From Stenocarpella maydis (Eukaryota; Ascomycota; Sordariomycetes; Diaporthales; Diaporthaceae), in NCBI GenBank assembly GCA_002270565.1, contig NQMI01000222.1, forward strand, positions 1-51,347: a stretch of 51,347 nt of DNA. Direction: 5' to 3'. How positions within the stretch are numbered: position 1 is the stretch's first letter; each line of letters begins with the position of its first letter. This document shows, one piece after another, positions 22,206-36,627 of this stretch. The notes below the pieces were generated by a model. That model ran no database searches and was not told the origin of the DNA. It worked only from the letters and a program-made list of their open reading frames with translations. The translations under genes were made by a program, and so were the position numbers.

Positions 22206-23096
22206 GATGGGCTTCGTGCTGGGCGGTGCCGATGCGCCGTCAGAGGTTCCGGAGGGGTCGAGGGCTTCGAGGGCGGGGTTTGAATCAAGTGGACGAGTTA
22301 CGTGCGGCTGATGGGGTATATGGGCGAGTTGGTCGCGACAAGGTCACATGTTGGCCTCACACCCCTTTCACCAGATTGTAGCAGAGGTGCGTAACAAGAT
22401 GCACATGTCTCCCGGGATTCTCCGTGGTTGTTTGTGGTCTCCGTCGTCGTCGTCGTCGCCACAGCCAACCGCCTGTGGACGCTATTTCGTGGACGTTGTG
22501 TCTTTGGGGGCGGAAGGATTTCAGGATGCTGAGTACGGAGTAGTAGTACGTAGACCACTACATGTGTAGTGTAGAGAAGGGTGGTGGAGCCATGAACCTT
22601 GGCGGCGTTTCCGTGGATTACCAGATTACCCACTCGTGTACTAGCTCGGCCTGGGTACCTGGGCTGCTGGGCAGGTACGGTAGATACTATGCACACGCTC
22701 GGGCAGGTGGGGTTCGACCAAGAGAATCATGGATCTACCTCAAAATCTACACACAAAGCGTGTACCAAGCAAGCTAGGTATCCGGCAGACTGGACAGCAC
22801 TGCGGACAGCAGTGCTGTCCAGTCTGCCGCCCAAAGCATCTTCATGTCGTGCAAGTAGATAGCCTAGCCTGCCCACATCCCCCGCGTTCCCTGCCCACGC
22901 CCCAGACTGTGTGTCAAGAACCGGGGAGGGGCCTATACAGTCCTAAAAGATATACCGCTCAGTGTTTTTTCCCTGAGGTCATCCGTGACACAATACGCAC
23001 ACCCCCACAGCGCAAATGCCCAAGTTTGATTCAAAGAGCCTCCACAACTCGCACAAGCATCGCGCCCCCCAGACCTCGTGACCGCCGACGGCAGTC
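22206..23096. promoter_or_regulatory. Divergent promoter region, pep7 / met8
   Basis: About 890 bp between two start codons pointing apart. Contains GTCGTCGTCGTCGTCG at about 22442, GAGTACGGAGTAGTAGTACG at about 22532 (GTACTCCGTA-type), GGTACCTGGGC near 22655, and the perfect hairpin at 22783-22829. No gene seen. Confidence 0.5.
22783..22829. repeat. Perfect 20-bp inverted repeat (hairpin) with 7-nt loop
   Basis: Left arm 22783-22802 and right arm 22810-22829 are exact reverse complements; loop CGGACAG. The arm begins CGGCAGACTGG and ends CAGCACTG. It is not followed by a T run, so it does not look like a terminator, and no T-rich Pol III signal is adjacent. It sits roughly 270 bp upstream of the met8 start codon. 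Confidence 0.85.
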
Positions 23097-23959
23097 ATGA
23101 GCTCAGACGACAGCCAATTCCCCGAGGTTCAGGGCGGAGGCAGCCTCATTCTCGCCTGGCAGATCAAGGCAAAGAACGTGCTGGTCGTGGGCGGTGGCGA
23201 GGTACGTGCCACTCCATCCCAGATACCGCCCTGTTGGCTGGCTGGCTGACTGACTGACTCCTGCCCTCTCTCGTACAGGTCGCAGCCGGGCGCATACTCA
23301 ACTGCCTCAATGCCGACGCCGCCGTCACCGTCATATGCCCCTCGTCCGGCCTCAGCCCGGAAGTCGCACACCGTGTCTCTGCCGGCCAGGTCACCCACAT
23401 CGACAGGAAGTTCCAGCCGAGCGACCTCGACCCGGACAAGAACGTGAACATGGTCCTCACAGCCATCGACGACCCAGAAGCCTCCACCCAGATCTGGAAG
23501 CTGTGCAAGGAGCGCCGCATCGCCGCCAACATTGCCGACGTCCCGCCCGAGTGCGACTTCTACTTTGGCAGCGTCCACCGAGACGGGCCCTTGCAGATCA
23601 TGGTGTCCACCAACGGCAAGGGTCCCAGGCTGGCGGCCTCCATCCGCAAGCATATCGCCGCCTCCCTTCCCAGCAACGCCGGCGCCGCCGTCGAAAAGGT
23701 AGGGAGGCTGAGGGCGATGCTGCGCAAGGTCGAGCCCGGCCCTGAGGCCGTCGCAAGCAGGATGGGCTGGATGATCGAGGTGTCCGATGCCTACAGCTGG
23801 GAGGCCTTCTGTGACCTGACCGAGGAGGACATGGAGAACCTGCTGGCCTTCTACTCGGGCGGCGAGGTTCCGTCCTTAAATCTACTCAAGAGCATGAGAC
23901 GAGGCTTCTCGCCCGAGTCTGTGTTTGATGGCTCATTCGGATTCTCTGTTGGTTGCTGA
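23097..23959 (+). CDS. met8: Siroheme synthase Met8 (precorrin-2 dehydrogenase / sirohydrochlorin ferrochelatase)
   Basis: Two exons, 23097-23201 and 23279-23959, with a 77-bp intron (GTACGT...TACAG, branch region of repeated CTGACTGACT), giving 261 aa, close to yeast Met8 (274 aa). The splice rebuilds the NAD-binding loop VLVVGGGEVAAGRI. ANIADVPPECDFYFG contains the conserved Asp region used for both catalytic steps, and TNGKGPRLAASIRKHI matches the family's C-terminal domain. It makes siroheme, the cofactor of sulfite (and nitrite) reductase, from precorrin-2 in the cytosol, so it is needed for sulfate assimilation and methionine/cysteine prototrophy. No targeting signal. Divergent from pep7, convergent with the CENP-L gene. 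Confidence 0.92.
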
Positions 23960-24259
23960 GAGATATGGATGGGTGGCCTGCCTGGAACACACAAATTTAC
24001 AACAGGCTTCTTGGTGTCGGGACTGGATATCTCTGGGCGGCACATCAGGTGGAATTCTCGGCCTTCAGGCTCTAGCATATAGAGTGAGCGGGTCGGCGTG
24101 TCACCAACAAGCACCTTGTCTAGATTTGTTGCCTTGCTGGATGCGGTGCCGGATGCTCAGCGCGGACGGCTGAGCGATACGCTAGGTCATGCTTGAATTG
24201 GGACTCATTGTTATCATGTCAAACCATACAGCCAGCCCCCTTCCCCCTTTCCACCCACC
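23960..24259. other. Convergent 3' region met8 / CENP-L gene
   Basis: 300 bp between two stop codons on opposite strands; nothing recognised. Confidence 0.4.
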
Positions 24260-25861
24260 TCACCACGCAGCTCCTCCGTCTGGCGGGTGTGGGCGGGCCT
24301 TCTCCAGGAGCACACCCAGGAAATCCCATGCAGCCCTCTGGTTGGCATTTGGAACCCCGTTGTCGGCATCCCCGCTTGGAGACGTGCCAAACATCTTGAC
24401 CCGCCCCTCGGACAGCACGAAGCCCCCACAGGCGATCTTGGATACCCGAACTGCTGGATGGAACATGTCCAGGGCGAGATGTTGCTGCAAGTACCGGGCC
24501 AAGGACTCGATGAATGGTTGAGGCGGGCCAGAATCCGACCTGCTACCGGAATGCACTGTGATGGCTGGCCACCGTCGCCAGGTCCACCCCTCCTCTTCCT
24601 TGTCGCCCCCAAGTTTCCTTCTCTTGGCCTTGGTATGCGGGTCCCTCGACCCAGAGCCGGGCGTCTTCCGCTTATCCAGTACCTGTCTCGGGGTCACATC
24701 ATCTCCGACGTTGCGTGCCTTGGCTGCGGCAATAAAGCGCAGGTGGTCAGCGAGGGGGATGATGACATCGATGGACTTGAGTCCCAAGGCTATGTCTGGC
24801 GGTTCTGGTGTGTATTCCTCTTGCCAGCCCATCTGGTCGGTATGTGCCCCGACCTGCTGGTGTTGGTGCTTTCGGTGCCTCGGCCAGCTGCAGTTTGTCA
24901 CCGCAGGAGGGTGGAATCCCAGCGTGATCACGACATCCTTGGCAGAGTTAACATCGTCCCCCGGGCCAAGTTCACTCGTCCATGTCTCCAGCGCACGCAC
25001 AAGGCTTCGAGTGCCGAGGCTCAGGGGGCTGACGCGGCAGTCGAAGGTGCGGGTGAGGAAGGTGATGATGGCGGCCTTCAGAGGGGCAGGCATACGCAGT
25101 AAAAGGAGAGGTAGGTGTAGAAAGGCAGGGTCTTCCTCGTCAGGCCCGCTGATACCAAAATCGAGCAGAGGGTCGGGGGCCGTAGGGGCGGGGTGCAGGA
25201 CAGTGTGGGAGGTCTCAGCGTCCTTGGTGGATGGCAGCAGCAGTGCTGCACACTCTGCGTGCTCATACTGCAGCGAGATTTGCAGGGCCCTCGTGTTGGC
25301 CGGGGGTACCGGCGCGCCGGCGCTGGTCCTCAACTCGGACTGGGCTTGTTCATGACCCGAGCTTCCCTCAGGCGGCATGGGATCGCTATCCTGTCCATCC
25401 CGGTGCTGGTGCCTGGCAGGAAAGGGCCCCAGCAGGCCATCCAGCGTTACCCAGGCGATGGCGACAGCCTCCAAGGCCCCGGTCCTCGACATGGCGCCGT
25501 CATCAAGAGGGCGGTCCAGTGCCAGCCCTACCTCGACACCTCTCACGACATCGCCGACGAGGAAGTCGCGAAGGCGGAGGGAAAGGGTGTGTATTCGGTC
25601 TTGTGTCAGGGGATGGGCGCCGACGTGGAGGGGCGACAGGCGGTGGGTGGAAAAGGTGGTGTTGAGAAACGGGGTCAAGTGGTGGCTGTCTCCAGGGTCG
25701 CCGGTAGATACAAAGGAGGTGGACTGGTGGGAGGGCGAGGAGTCGACGATAGGATTTGGTTCAGTGGTAGCATTTGTGCTGGCTTGTGGGGGGGCGACAG
25801 GCGACAGGGCGCTATGAGGATGGGAGGGGCGGGTGCGCTTTGGTGGGCGGCCTGGAGGCAT
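24260..25861 (-). CDS. CENP-L / Fta1-like inner kinetochore protein
   Basis: Single exon, 533 aa. The diagnostic part lies at about residues 63-115: FLNTTFSTHRLSPLHVG followed by LSLRLRDFLVGDVVRGVEVGL, the conserved start of the fungal Fta1/CENP-L family (Sim4 complex in fission yeast, Iml3 in budding yeast). Further along, FLHLPLLLLRMPAPLKAAIITFLTRTFDCRVSPLSL matches the family's second conserved block. In the CCAN it partners CENP-N at centromeric nucleosomes. The N-terminal 60 residues are Pro/Ser/Thr-rich, and a basic insert (KAKRRKLGGDK) could be a nuclear localisation signal. Assignment rests on motif memory, as the family evolves quickly. A 422-codon frame on the opposite strand overlaps it and is a shadow. 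Confidence 0.75.
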   Translation of the reverse strand: MPPGRPPKRTRPSHPHSALSPVAPPQASTNATTEPNPIVDSSPSHQSTSFVSTGDPGDSHHLTPFLNTTFSTHRLSPLHVGAHPLTQDRIHTLSLRLRDFLVGDVVRGVEVGLALDRPLDDGAMSRTGALEAVAIAWVTLDGLLGPFPARHQHRDGQDSDPMPPEGSSGHEQAQSELRTSAGAPVPPANTRALQISLQYEHAECAALLLPSTKDAETSHTVLHPAPTAPDPLLDFGISGPDEEDPAFLHLPLLLLRMPAPLKAAIITFLTRTFDCRVSPLSLGTRSLVRALETWTSELGPGDDVNSAKDVVITLGFHPPAVTNCSWPRHRKHQHQQVGAHTDQMGWQEEYTPEPPDIALGLKSIDVIIPLADHLRFIAAAKARNVGDDVTPRQVLDKRKTPGSGSRDPHTKAKRRKLGGDKEEEGWTWRRWPAITVHSGSRSDSGPPQPFIESLARYLQQHLALDMFHPAVRVSKIACGGFVLSEGRVKMFGTSPSGDADNGVPNANQRAAWDFLGVLLEKARPHPPDGGAAW

Positions 25862-29701
<3,840 letters not shown>

Positions 29702-31057
29702 GGTCGGCGACACTTGGCAGTTGACATTTTGCGACGGCCGGTTTGCCGAAACCTGCTACTAGTTTCATGGTGTTTTTCTTTTTCTTTTTCTTTTTTTCCG
29801 TTCCTCGAAATGTAGGTTAGATTGTGAGATATGCAGAGAGAAGGGAGACAAAAGCAATTTCACTCTTATGAAACGGAATTTCGCGGCACGAGTTGGTTGT
29901 TGCGCTGTCAGAGCAATGTGACATCAACGACGACATCGCTCACAGTTGAGTCATCAAGGTGGAACCCCGGAACTGGATATGATTTCTCGGCCCGACATGC
30001 CCAAAGTGGTTCACTCAGAGCCCCGCTTATGAAGCATATTTGTCTCTTCCGGTTTTCCTGCTTGTCTATATAGGAAGTTATCACTAGAGGTGAAGGCGGC
30101 TGGAGGGGCTATGAGTAGGCAGCAGGGGCTACCGGGAGCCTTGTCGAAAAGGGCCCTTAAAGCCTAGCGACCAGGCAGCCCCCAGGCCCTAACATCCTTG
30201 AGTTCATTCATATATGTACCTCCTCTGGCAAGATGCCATAACGGCGTGCATGACACAAAGGACGGACCATAGGCAGAGTAGCATTCCATTCTACCTGCAT
30301 CATACAGACTCAAGGAGCAAACCTGTAGAGATGTATTTAATGATATCAACTCTACATGGGTTGATTGAGCCTCAGTTAGGAGTGGTGATGTGCATGAGGC
30401 GAGTGGTCCTTGAGCGAGTACTCCGTATATGGAATTGTGCGAGGGCTTAGCGGCGGAGTCCTCTGTCATCCTGGTATTCAAGCGACAGCTGACACCTCAA
30501 ACCCATGCTATTTCCTGTAGCACAGCTGCAATTGTCATGGGTTGTGTCGGCTTTGGTTATTTGCCGACAATTGGATTGCGGGGTAGAGGCTTCGGATCCA
30601 TGGTTCTCCTCACGATACGTGTGTACGAGTGACCAGTGAACAAATTCATACGGGTCCTCGTAATCCCGCGAGATGACAGTCCATATAGGGATGGTGATTG
30701 TCCCGGCCACTGAAATGGGGTCCGGGCGCCAGTTGAAATGGAGCGACTGGCTGCATACACATGAGTGTGAGACCTCGCATAACACCCGGCCGGTCTCTCC
30801 CCGAACAACTCAACATCGGGAAGTTTGGAACCCCAGTTCCAATCCAGTTTGTCTTCTCAGCTTTGCCGCACTCGCCGACCGTCGTGGAAAGGAGGCTCGC
30901 TCCCTTGTAACTGCCTTCGTCCAGAGCATTTGAGCCGTCTTGCCAACCGCAGTTGTGGATGGCAAGATCGGAATAGGGGCGCTTCGCAGTCATCCAAGGC
31001 ATCCGAGATCTCTTTGGCAGCCGTCTCTCTTAGATACTTCCCGAAAGTCTTGACAAG
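29702..31057. other. Intergenic region katG - P450 gene
   Basis: About 1.35 kb, both neighbours on the plus strand. A CT-rich stretch (CTTTTTCTTTTTC) at about 29775 lies in the katG 3' region. GAGTACTCCGTATATGG at about 30416 is one of the GTACTCCGTAC-type motifs. Short minus-strand reading frames at 30164-30785 have no recognisable domain and I do not call them. Confidence 0.4.
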
Positions 31058-32953
31058 ATGTTCATTCTTACTGGCGCGCAAAGACTCCTTCAAGAGGGCC
31101 CGGTTGGGCTGGTAGTTGTGACTACATTCCTCTTGGCCATCGGAACCATAGCAATCGACTACGCTCGAATGCTATGGCTTCGCTCCAAAATGGTACAGTG
31201 CATGCCAGTATCCACAGAACATCTAAGCATGATTTGCTTACACCTGCCACAAAGCCTCCTGGACCGCTGCCGTTTCCCATTGTAGGAAACACGTTCATGC
31301 TGCCTGACAGCAAACCATGGCTGTGGTTTGAAGAGCTTTCCCAGAGATACAGCTCCCCGCTCGTGACCGTATGGATAGGAAGAAATCCAACAGTCTGGAT
31401 CAACGATGCATGGGCGGCCTCGGACCTATTCGAAAAGCGAGCGGGAATATACTCTTCTCGGCCAAGGATGCTGGTCTTCGCCGAGTTGGGGGCTGGGCAG
31501 TCAAACTTGGTGAACCAGTACACTTTTAGTCCCGAGCAACGAGAGAGATGGCGGCTTCAGAGGAAGCTCATGCACCAAGGAGTCGGCGTGCAGGCGGTGC
31601 GGAAGTACCGCAGCTTTCAGAATGATGAAAGCCGGCTCGTTGCGCTTGACTTGCTCAGCAAGCCAGAGGACTACGTAAAGCATTTCGAGCGATATGCCAC
31701 GAGCGTAGTCAGCATCATTGGCTTTGGCAGGCGAGTGTCAAGTAGCGAGGACCCGATTATCACAGAAGGTACGTTCCTCGCACTCGTATAGACCCTCGTT
31801 TTCGAACGCCTACCAGCTATCCTGCACGCCGCACTCTACACCTCGAGGCTGACACCGCTAGTGATCGCTGTCATGCAATTGGCGGCGGAGCTCAATGTCC
31901 CTGGCAAGAAGTTCCCGATGCTCATGGAGACGTTCCCGTTTCTAGCCAGGTTCCCCAACGCCATTGCTCCTTGGAAACATGGACTGGGTAGCAAGAGGGG
32001 CCGCGGCTTTTTCTATGCGCTGGCAGAGGAGGCGGCCAGGAAGCCTGGCCACGATGAATCCTTTGTCAAGCACCTCTTCGCGGCTCGGGAGAAGTACACC
32101 CTCGATGACGAAGAGATTTCCTCACTTAGCGGAAACCTCTTTGGAGCTGGATCCGATACCAGCAGCTCCACCCTCATCACTTTTATCCTGGCTTGCTGTG
32201 CCTTCCCCCAGGCTTTGGTACCGGCATATGAGGAACTTGACCGTGTCGTTGGACCCTACCGTAGCCCGCACTTCGACGACCAACCCAACTTGCCTTACGT
32301 CAATGCACTCGTCAAAGAGGTTCTCAGATGGCGATCCGTTGCTATCATCGGGGGGCAGCCACACTCACCTACCCAAGACGATACATACAATGGCTGGTTG
32401 ATTCCGAGGGGAACTTGGATCCAGGGCAATGTGTGGGCAATTCACCACAACGCACGCGAATTCCCGGATCCTGACCGGTTCAACCCAGAGAGATACTTGC
32501 CTGGAAGCCCTGACAACAGACCTTTTCCCGGAGAGAGGGGTTACATGACGTTTGGCTGGGGTAGGAGGGTTTGTTCTGGCCAGGCGCTGGCCGAGCAGGG
32601 GACCTGGGTCACGATTGCTAGGCTGCTGTGGGGATTCCACATTCAGAAGCAAAGACGACCAGATGGAACCCTGGTCGAAGTGGACATCTTTAATTACACG
32701 TGAGCATGCTGGCCATGGTCAAAGAGTGTATTTCAACTGACGATGAGATAGGAACGGCCTCAACATACGCCCGCGACCCTTTGAGTGCAGCATTGAGCCC
32801 AGAACCGAGGAAATCCGACAGACGATTATTCGTGAAGGTCGACAAGCTCTGCAGGATCTTCAGCAGTACAGTGGGGAGACCAGGTATCGAATGTCCACGT
32901 TCTACCAGCGCAACGACGTAGCTATGAAATTGTTTGGAGACGGTGTGAAATAA
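31058..32953 (+). CDS. Cytochrome P450 monooxygenase, CYP64-like (microsomal)
   Basis: Four exons: 31058-31192, 31255-31768, 31862-32699, 32752-32953 (introns 62, 93, 52 bp; the last two have CTGAC branch sites), giving 562 aa. Exon 1 is an N-terminal membrane anchor (LVVVTTFLLAIGTIAI). It splices to the Pro hinge SKM-PPGPLPFPIVGN. Oxygen-binding I-helix GAGSDTSSST (about 311), ExxR in KEVLRWR (about 368), FNPERYL, and haem loop FGWGRRVCSG with the ligand Cys (about 455) are all intact. The fourth exon supplies the conserved tail NGLNIRPRPFECSIEPR, absent if translation runs into the TGA at 32701. The acceptor of intron 1 ends AAAG, unusual but supported by the frame. Closest remembered relatives are CYP64/OrdA-like fungal enzymes, but the substrate is unknown. 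No biosynthetic cluster is beside it. Confidence 0.9.
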
Positions 32954-33693
32954 AAACCATTATTGCGCTTAGGTATACCGATGTTGGCCAGTATGCTCTA
33001 GCAGCTCCTATAATAAACATCTTTAAGTTTTTATATTTTCATACTTACTTATATTCCTACGGTGGTGAATATAATAATAGTAAGAAAGCTATAAGTGGTC
33101 CTCTTATAGGTAAAACACTCAAAGGCCTAATATTAGATAATAGTCATGATTAATATTAATATGAGTAGGTTTAAAAAGATAGCTAGTGAGGAATTTATGA
33201 CTGCCTCGTGGCGAGGCTTATGCGGTGTAGTTAGTGAAGGCCAGCAAGGCGAAATGGAATCCAGGTTTGACACCTAACATATGAGGGAAAAGAAGTCATG
33301 GAGACCTGCCTATCGCGCCTCAAGGGTTGGTGAAGATTCTGATGTCCACATTTAAGCGGCCAAGCTGTCGTCCATGTAGTCCTGTTGCATGCCTCTTGCG
33401 AAAGTAGTCGTGCAGTGTGATGAGCAGTGGGGCGCTGTGCTATAACTGTCGTGTGTGACGCCAGAGCGCGATGGGAGAGGACATTCAATGCATTGTCCCA
33501 GAATATATATATTCCCAATTGACGTGACTGCAACGTCATGTGCCGTTTGACCGGGACATTGTAGAGAGCAGGCGGTGAATGCCTGAGCCCAGTAATGCTA
33601 CCAAAACCAACGCCGTAAGATGCACGAAAGCCGCTCTATACCCAACGCCAGCCATATGGCGGCTTCTTGTCTCGTGTAGTGCTAATTCTGCAT
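32954..33693. other. Convergent region with AT-rich insertion
   Basis: The first 40 bp are the P450 3' region. From about 32985 to 33190 the DNA turns abruptly AT-rich (TAATATTAGATAATAG type), resembling the RIP-degraded flanks; it is probably the remnant of a small transposable element inside the gene island. 33190-33690 returns to normal composition. No gene seen. Confidence 0.5.
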
Positions 33694-34098
33694 TTAGTCG
33701 TCTCCTTTTTGTGATTCATAGATTGCCATTGCCCGCTCGATGTCCTCCAAGCTGGACTTGTCTCCGTATGCATCCATCAGAACAGTCGACCTCCTCCGAT
33801 CCTCGTCTTGCTTCTGGAGATGGGCAGTTCGTGAAAAATATGTTTCGATCTGGTTGCGCCTATAGGCAGAGACGCCGTAGCCTAGGACGCATATTAATTC
33901 CTGCACAGAATGTGTTATTTTGTTTGTTTTCTGTCAAGCTTGGGACGAACCTATGCAAACCATTGCGAAAATTGTAGGTACCCATCGGACACCAGCCAGC
34001 CCTCGGCGCGCTGCGGTTGGCGTCGCAGTCGCGGGCATAATGGGAGGGTAAACCCGTGTTGTTGCTGAGATGGCACGTCGTGCTGCAGTTGCCAGCAT
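33694..34098 (-). CDS. Small mitochondrial single-pass membrane protein, unknown function
   Basis: Two exons on the minus strand, 34098-33951 and 33881-33694 (69-bp intron with GTTCGT donor and CCTAG acceptor), giving 111 aa. The N-terminus MLATAARRAISATTRVYPP is basic and lacks acidic residues, like a mitochondrial presequence. A hydrophobic stretch follows (WVPTIFAMVCIGYGVSAY), then a polar helix RRNQIETYFSRTAHLQKQDEDRRR and the motif MDAYGDKSSLEDIERAMAIYE. I recall similar proteins in many filamentous fungi but no assigned function. The alternative acceptor at GTGCAG (33907) would need a poorer phase-0 donor (GTTTGC or GTACCT) and would put ELICVL in the membrane segment, so I prefer the model given. 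Product and splice site are both open. Confidence 0.68.
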
Positions 34099-34754
34099 TG
34101 CGTACGTGGATTGCTCGGTATGAGATGTATTGGATCGAAGCGGGTGGATTCTTATCCGGCTTGGGATTGGCAGTGGGTTGAGCGGATGGAAGAGCGTCTT
34201 ATGCACTATTTATTTGTCTCTCTGTCGATTGAGCTTGATTCGGCAACCATTTGAGGCTCCCTCTCCGCAGGCGCAGAGCCACCAATGCTCGAAGGACCCA
34301 AGGCACATATTTAAAGAGATTCTGGCGGCTCCATCTGCAGGTCCAGCGAGGGCGCGAGTTGCATATTCGGTCGCATGATGGGAGTTGACCCTGAAGCCAC
34401 AGGTAGCGTGCGGTCAGGCCACCAGAGCAACAGACCAGCACCGTCAGACCACCGCGGTGGGCCGATCTTGCTGCAGCGCCACCGCATGTTTCCGCATTAT
34501 CCCCGCCAACCCCCCCGAAAATGCACGTACGTAATTATCCCGTGAGAAACCCCGCCCAGACCATGGCTACTAACAGTACACACACCGTGGTCCCCTGGCG
34601 TCTGGCGGATAAATGCATGCATCATTTGGTTCACCCGAAGCACCAAGACGCCCAATAGCGAAAGGGACGGTACGCGACACCTTCGTATTGTCCTGGAAAG
34701 CCACCAGCAATCCTGTTTATTCGCCCTTGGAATTCCAAGGCCGTGTCTCAACCA
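34099..34754. other. Upstream region of the mitochondrial-protein gene
   Basis: 656 bp between two minus-strand genes. Short reading frames on both strands only; no recognised motif. Confidence 0.4.
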
Positions 34755-36062
34755 CTAGCACCCCTTGCGAGTCCCCGGCTGGTTGGAGTCACTGCTCGAC
34801 CGCACAGGGCTGGCAATCTTCGAGAGTCTAGACGACAGAGACTTCGCGGGAAACAATGACCCGCGGAACGGCTTCCGAACACCACTTCCCCACAGTTCCT
34901 GGTTGAATTTCCAGAGCGCTACAGTCGTGTACGGCCTCAACTCCCCAAAAATACTGCGATAGAGCTCGCTTGCTACTCTGTCTTCCTCTTCGGGTCTGAA
35001 GAATAGGGCCTCCCACCTCCTCCCCTCTTGTGCCTCCCTCTTCCGAATGGCACGCTGTCCCTGTTCGATGGCTGACTTGGCCTTGGCTGTGCCAATCATG
35101 TCTCTACGCTGTAAGGCCTCGCGTACAGCCTTCCGAGCGCGTCTGGACTCCCAGAGGTCCTGAGCCCCGGGGTCCTCTTCATATGGGTTTAACGGCGGGG
35201 CCGGGAGGTCCTCGATGGTTACAGTTTCTATTGACGTTTCCTTTGAAATTTCCGCCCCGTTGTAGATGGTGAATGATTTGTTCCAATGGCCTGCAATCGT
35301 GTACAGCGGTTTGTGTCCCGCTGCGCTGTCTCGCCCCGGCCCGAAGATCCTGGCAGAAAGTTCGTTCTTGGTCCTATCGCCCACGAGAGATGCCCCGCCG
35401 AATTCGATGACGGAGTAATATCCTGAAGTGCAGGGGATAGTATACATCCCCTCCAGCTCAGGGTACGTACCAGCGAGTCCTGATGGTAGGCCCCTAACTG
35501 TGACATCGGGCAGTGGTATAAGGTAAGTCTCATTGTCACGCTCCCTGAGGGTGAGCAAAATATGGCCAAGCTGCCTGGTGGTAATATTACCAAGGCTAAG
35601 TGTGATGTCCTGGCGGGCAAAGCCCTCCGCGGAGACCCCAAACCGTTCGTTCCAGACACGACAAGCCGTTGCCGGTGGATGATGAGAGACCTGCTCGGCA
35701 ACCAGGTTGGTCTCGCCGTTGGCATCTTCCCACCTTGCAAGAAATACCTCACCGAGAAAAGCGTTGAGTGGTTTCCGTACACCCTCTTCTTCAGATCGCC
35801 CGTTATACTGCTGGTTCTTAAGGGACGACAAGAGCCAGCGGAGCACTAATAGGGCCCTCTTTGCCGGATCCGGCGATGTTGATGGAGCGACAAACAAGGT
35901 GGGCCGCTCGGCCCAAGAGGCAGGTAGCTCGACCACAGACTTCGTGTCTAGGACGAGAGGCGGCGCGGTGATGGTGGACAGATCGCCCTTGATCGATGCA
36001 ATGGATGCGAGGAAGCCCTTCAGTGAGGAGGAGCTATTGGTTTTGAAGCCATCCTCACCCAT
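34755..36062 (-). CDS. Oxysterol-binding protein-related protein (Kes1/Osh4 type)
   Basis: Single exon, 435 aa, almost the size of yeast Kes1/Osh4 (434 aa). The ORD signature EQVSHHPP is at residues 123-130. Upstream, KPLNAFLGEVF (about 97) matches the conserved KPxNxxLGE block. KPLYTIAGHWNKSFTIYN and the C-terminal basic region RKREAQEGRRWEALFF follow the family order. There is no PH domain, ankyrin repeat or FFAT motif, so it belongs to the short, ORD-only class, which exchanges sterol and phosphatidylinositol 4-phosphate between membranes such as Golgi and ER. The first residues of the sterol-lid region (LKGFLASIASIKGDLS) are as expected, supporting this start. Confidence 0.92.
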   Translation of the reverse strand: MGEDGFKTNSSSSLKGFLASIASIKGDLSTITAPPLVLDTKSVVELPASWAERPTLFVAPSTSPDPAKRALLVLRWLLSSLKNQQYNGRSEEEGVRKPLNAFLGEVFLARWEDANGETNLVAEQVSHHPPATACRVWNERFGVSAEGFARQDITLSLGNITTRQLGHILLTLRERDNETYLIPLPDVTVRGLPSGLAGTYPELEGMYTIPCTSGYYSVIEFGGASLVGDRTKNELSARIFGPGRDSAAGHKPLYTIAGHWNKSFTIYNGAEISKETSIETVTIEDLPAPPLNPYEEDPGAQDLWESRRARKAVREALQRRDMIGTAKAKSAIEQGQRAIRKREAQEGRRWEALFFRPEEEDRVASELYRSIFGELRPYTTVALWKFNQELWGSGVRKPFRGSLFPAKSLSSRLSKIASPVRSSSDSNQPGTRKGC

Positions 36063-36627
36063 CTTGACGGCCTCGATGGACTAATCTGGGCGCTACTAGG
36101 CTTCCGATGGTCTTCGGCGTGCTGGATATGGGAGGATTAGGTGTGTCACGTACGGCCATCGTAAAGGAGAGCTCAAGTGAAACCGGAGCACTCCTTGCAT
36201 TGTTTCGGGCTTATTATGATGGCCAGGCACGCTTAGACCTGGGCACGGCCCGCCAACCATCCTTCTTTGGGAGGGCCAGCCACCAAAGCGACTTCACCAC
36301 CATCTTAACCCCCTCTCAGTTTAATAGCTGGAGTTAAGTATACCTAATAGGTGTCCATAAAGAGAGGATGAGTTTTCCAGTGAATTGAGTCTCGAGGATT
36401 CTCTGTTTCTACCTGGTGGGGCAGGGCCCCGTCTATCTAAACGCAGTTATCTCCAGGTGCTTTGAAAAGGTACGTAGCTGATAAAGCTTATAGCAGCACG
36501 AAACAATGAGCCTTCGGCTCCATCCCGTCAGGAACGACGCGGCCACGCCGGGGTGGTGTCTCTATCGACAATGCAAGGCCAAGTCCGTACGGAATTGCCA
36601 GTCCCATACTGAAGTCGCCTATAACAT
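36063..36627. other. Upstream region of the OSBP gene
   Basis: 565 bp between two minus-strand genes; mixed composition, no recognised site or gene. Confidence 0.4.

Noticed and set aside
30164..30785. Minus-strand frames of about 105-112 codons between katG and the P450
   Set aside because: One looks somewhat protein-like, but there is no motif or splice pattern linking them, so I cannot support a gene.
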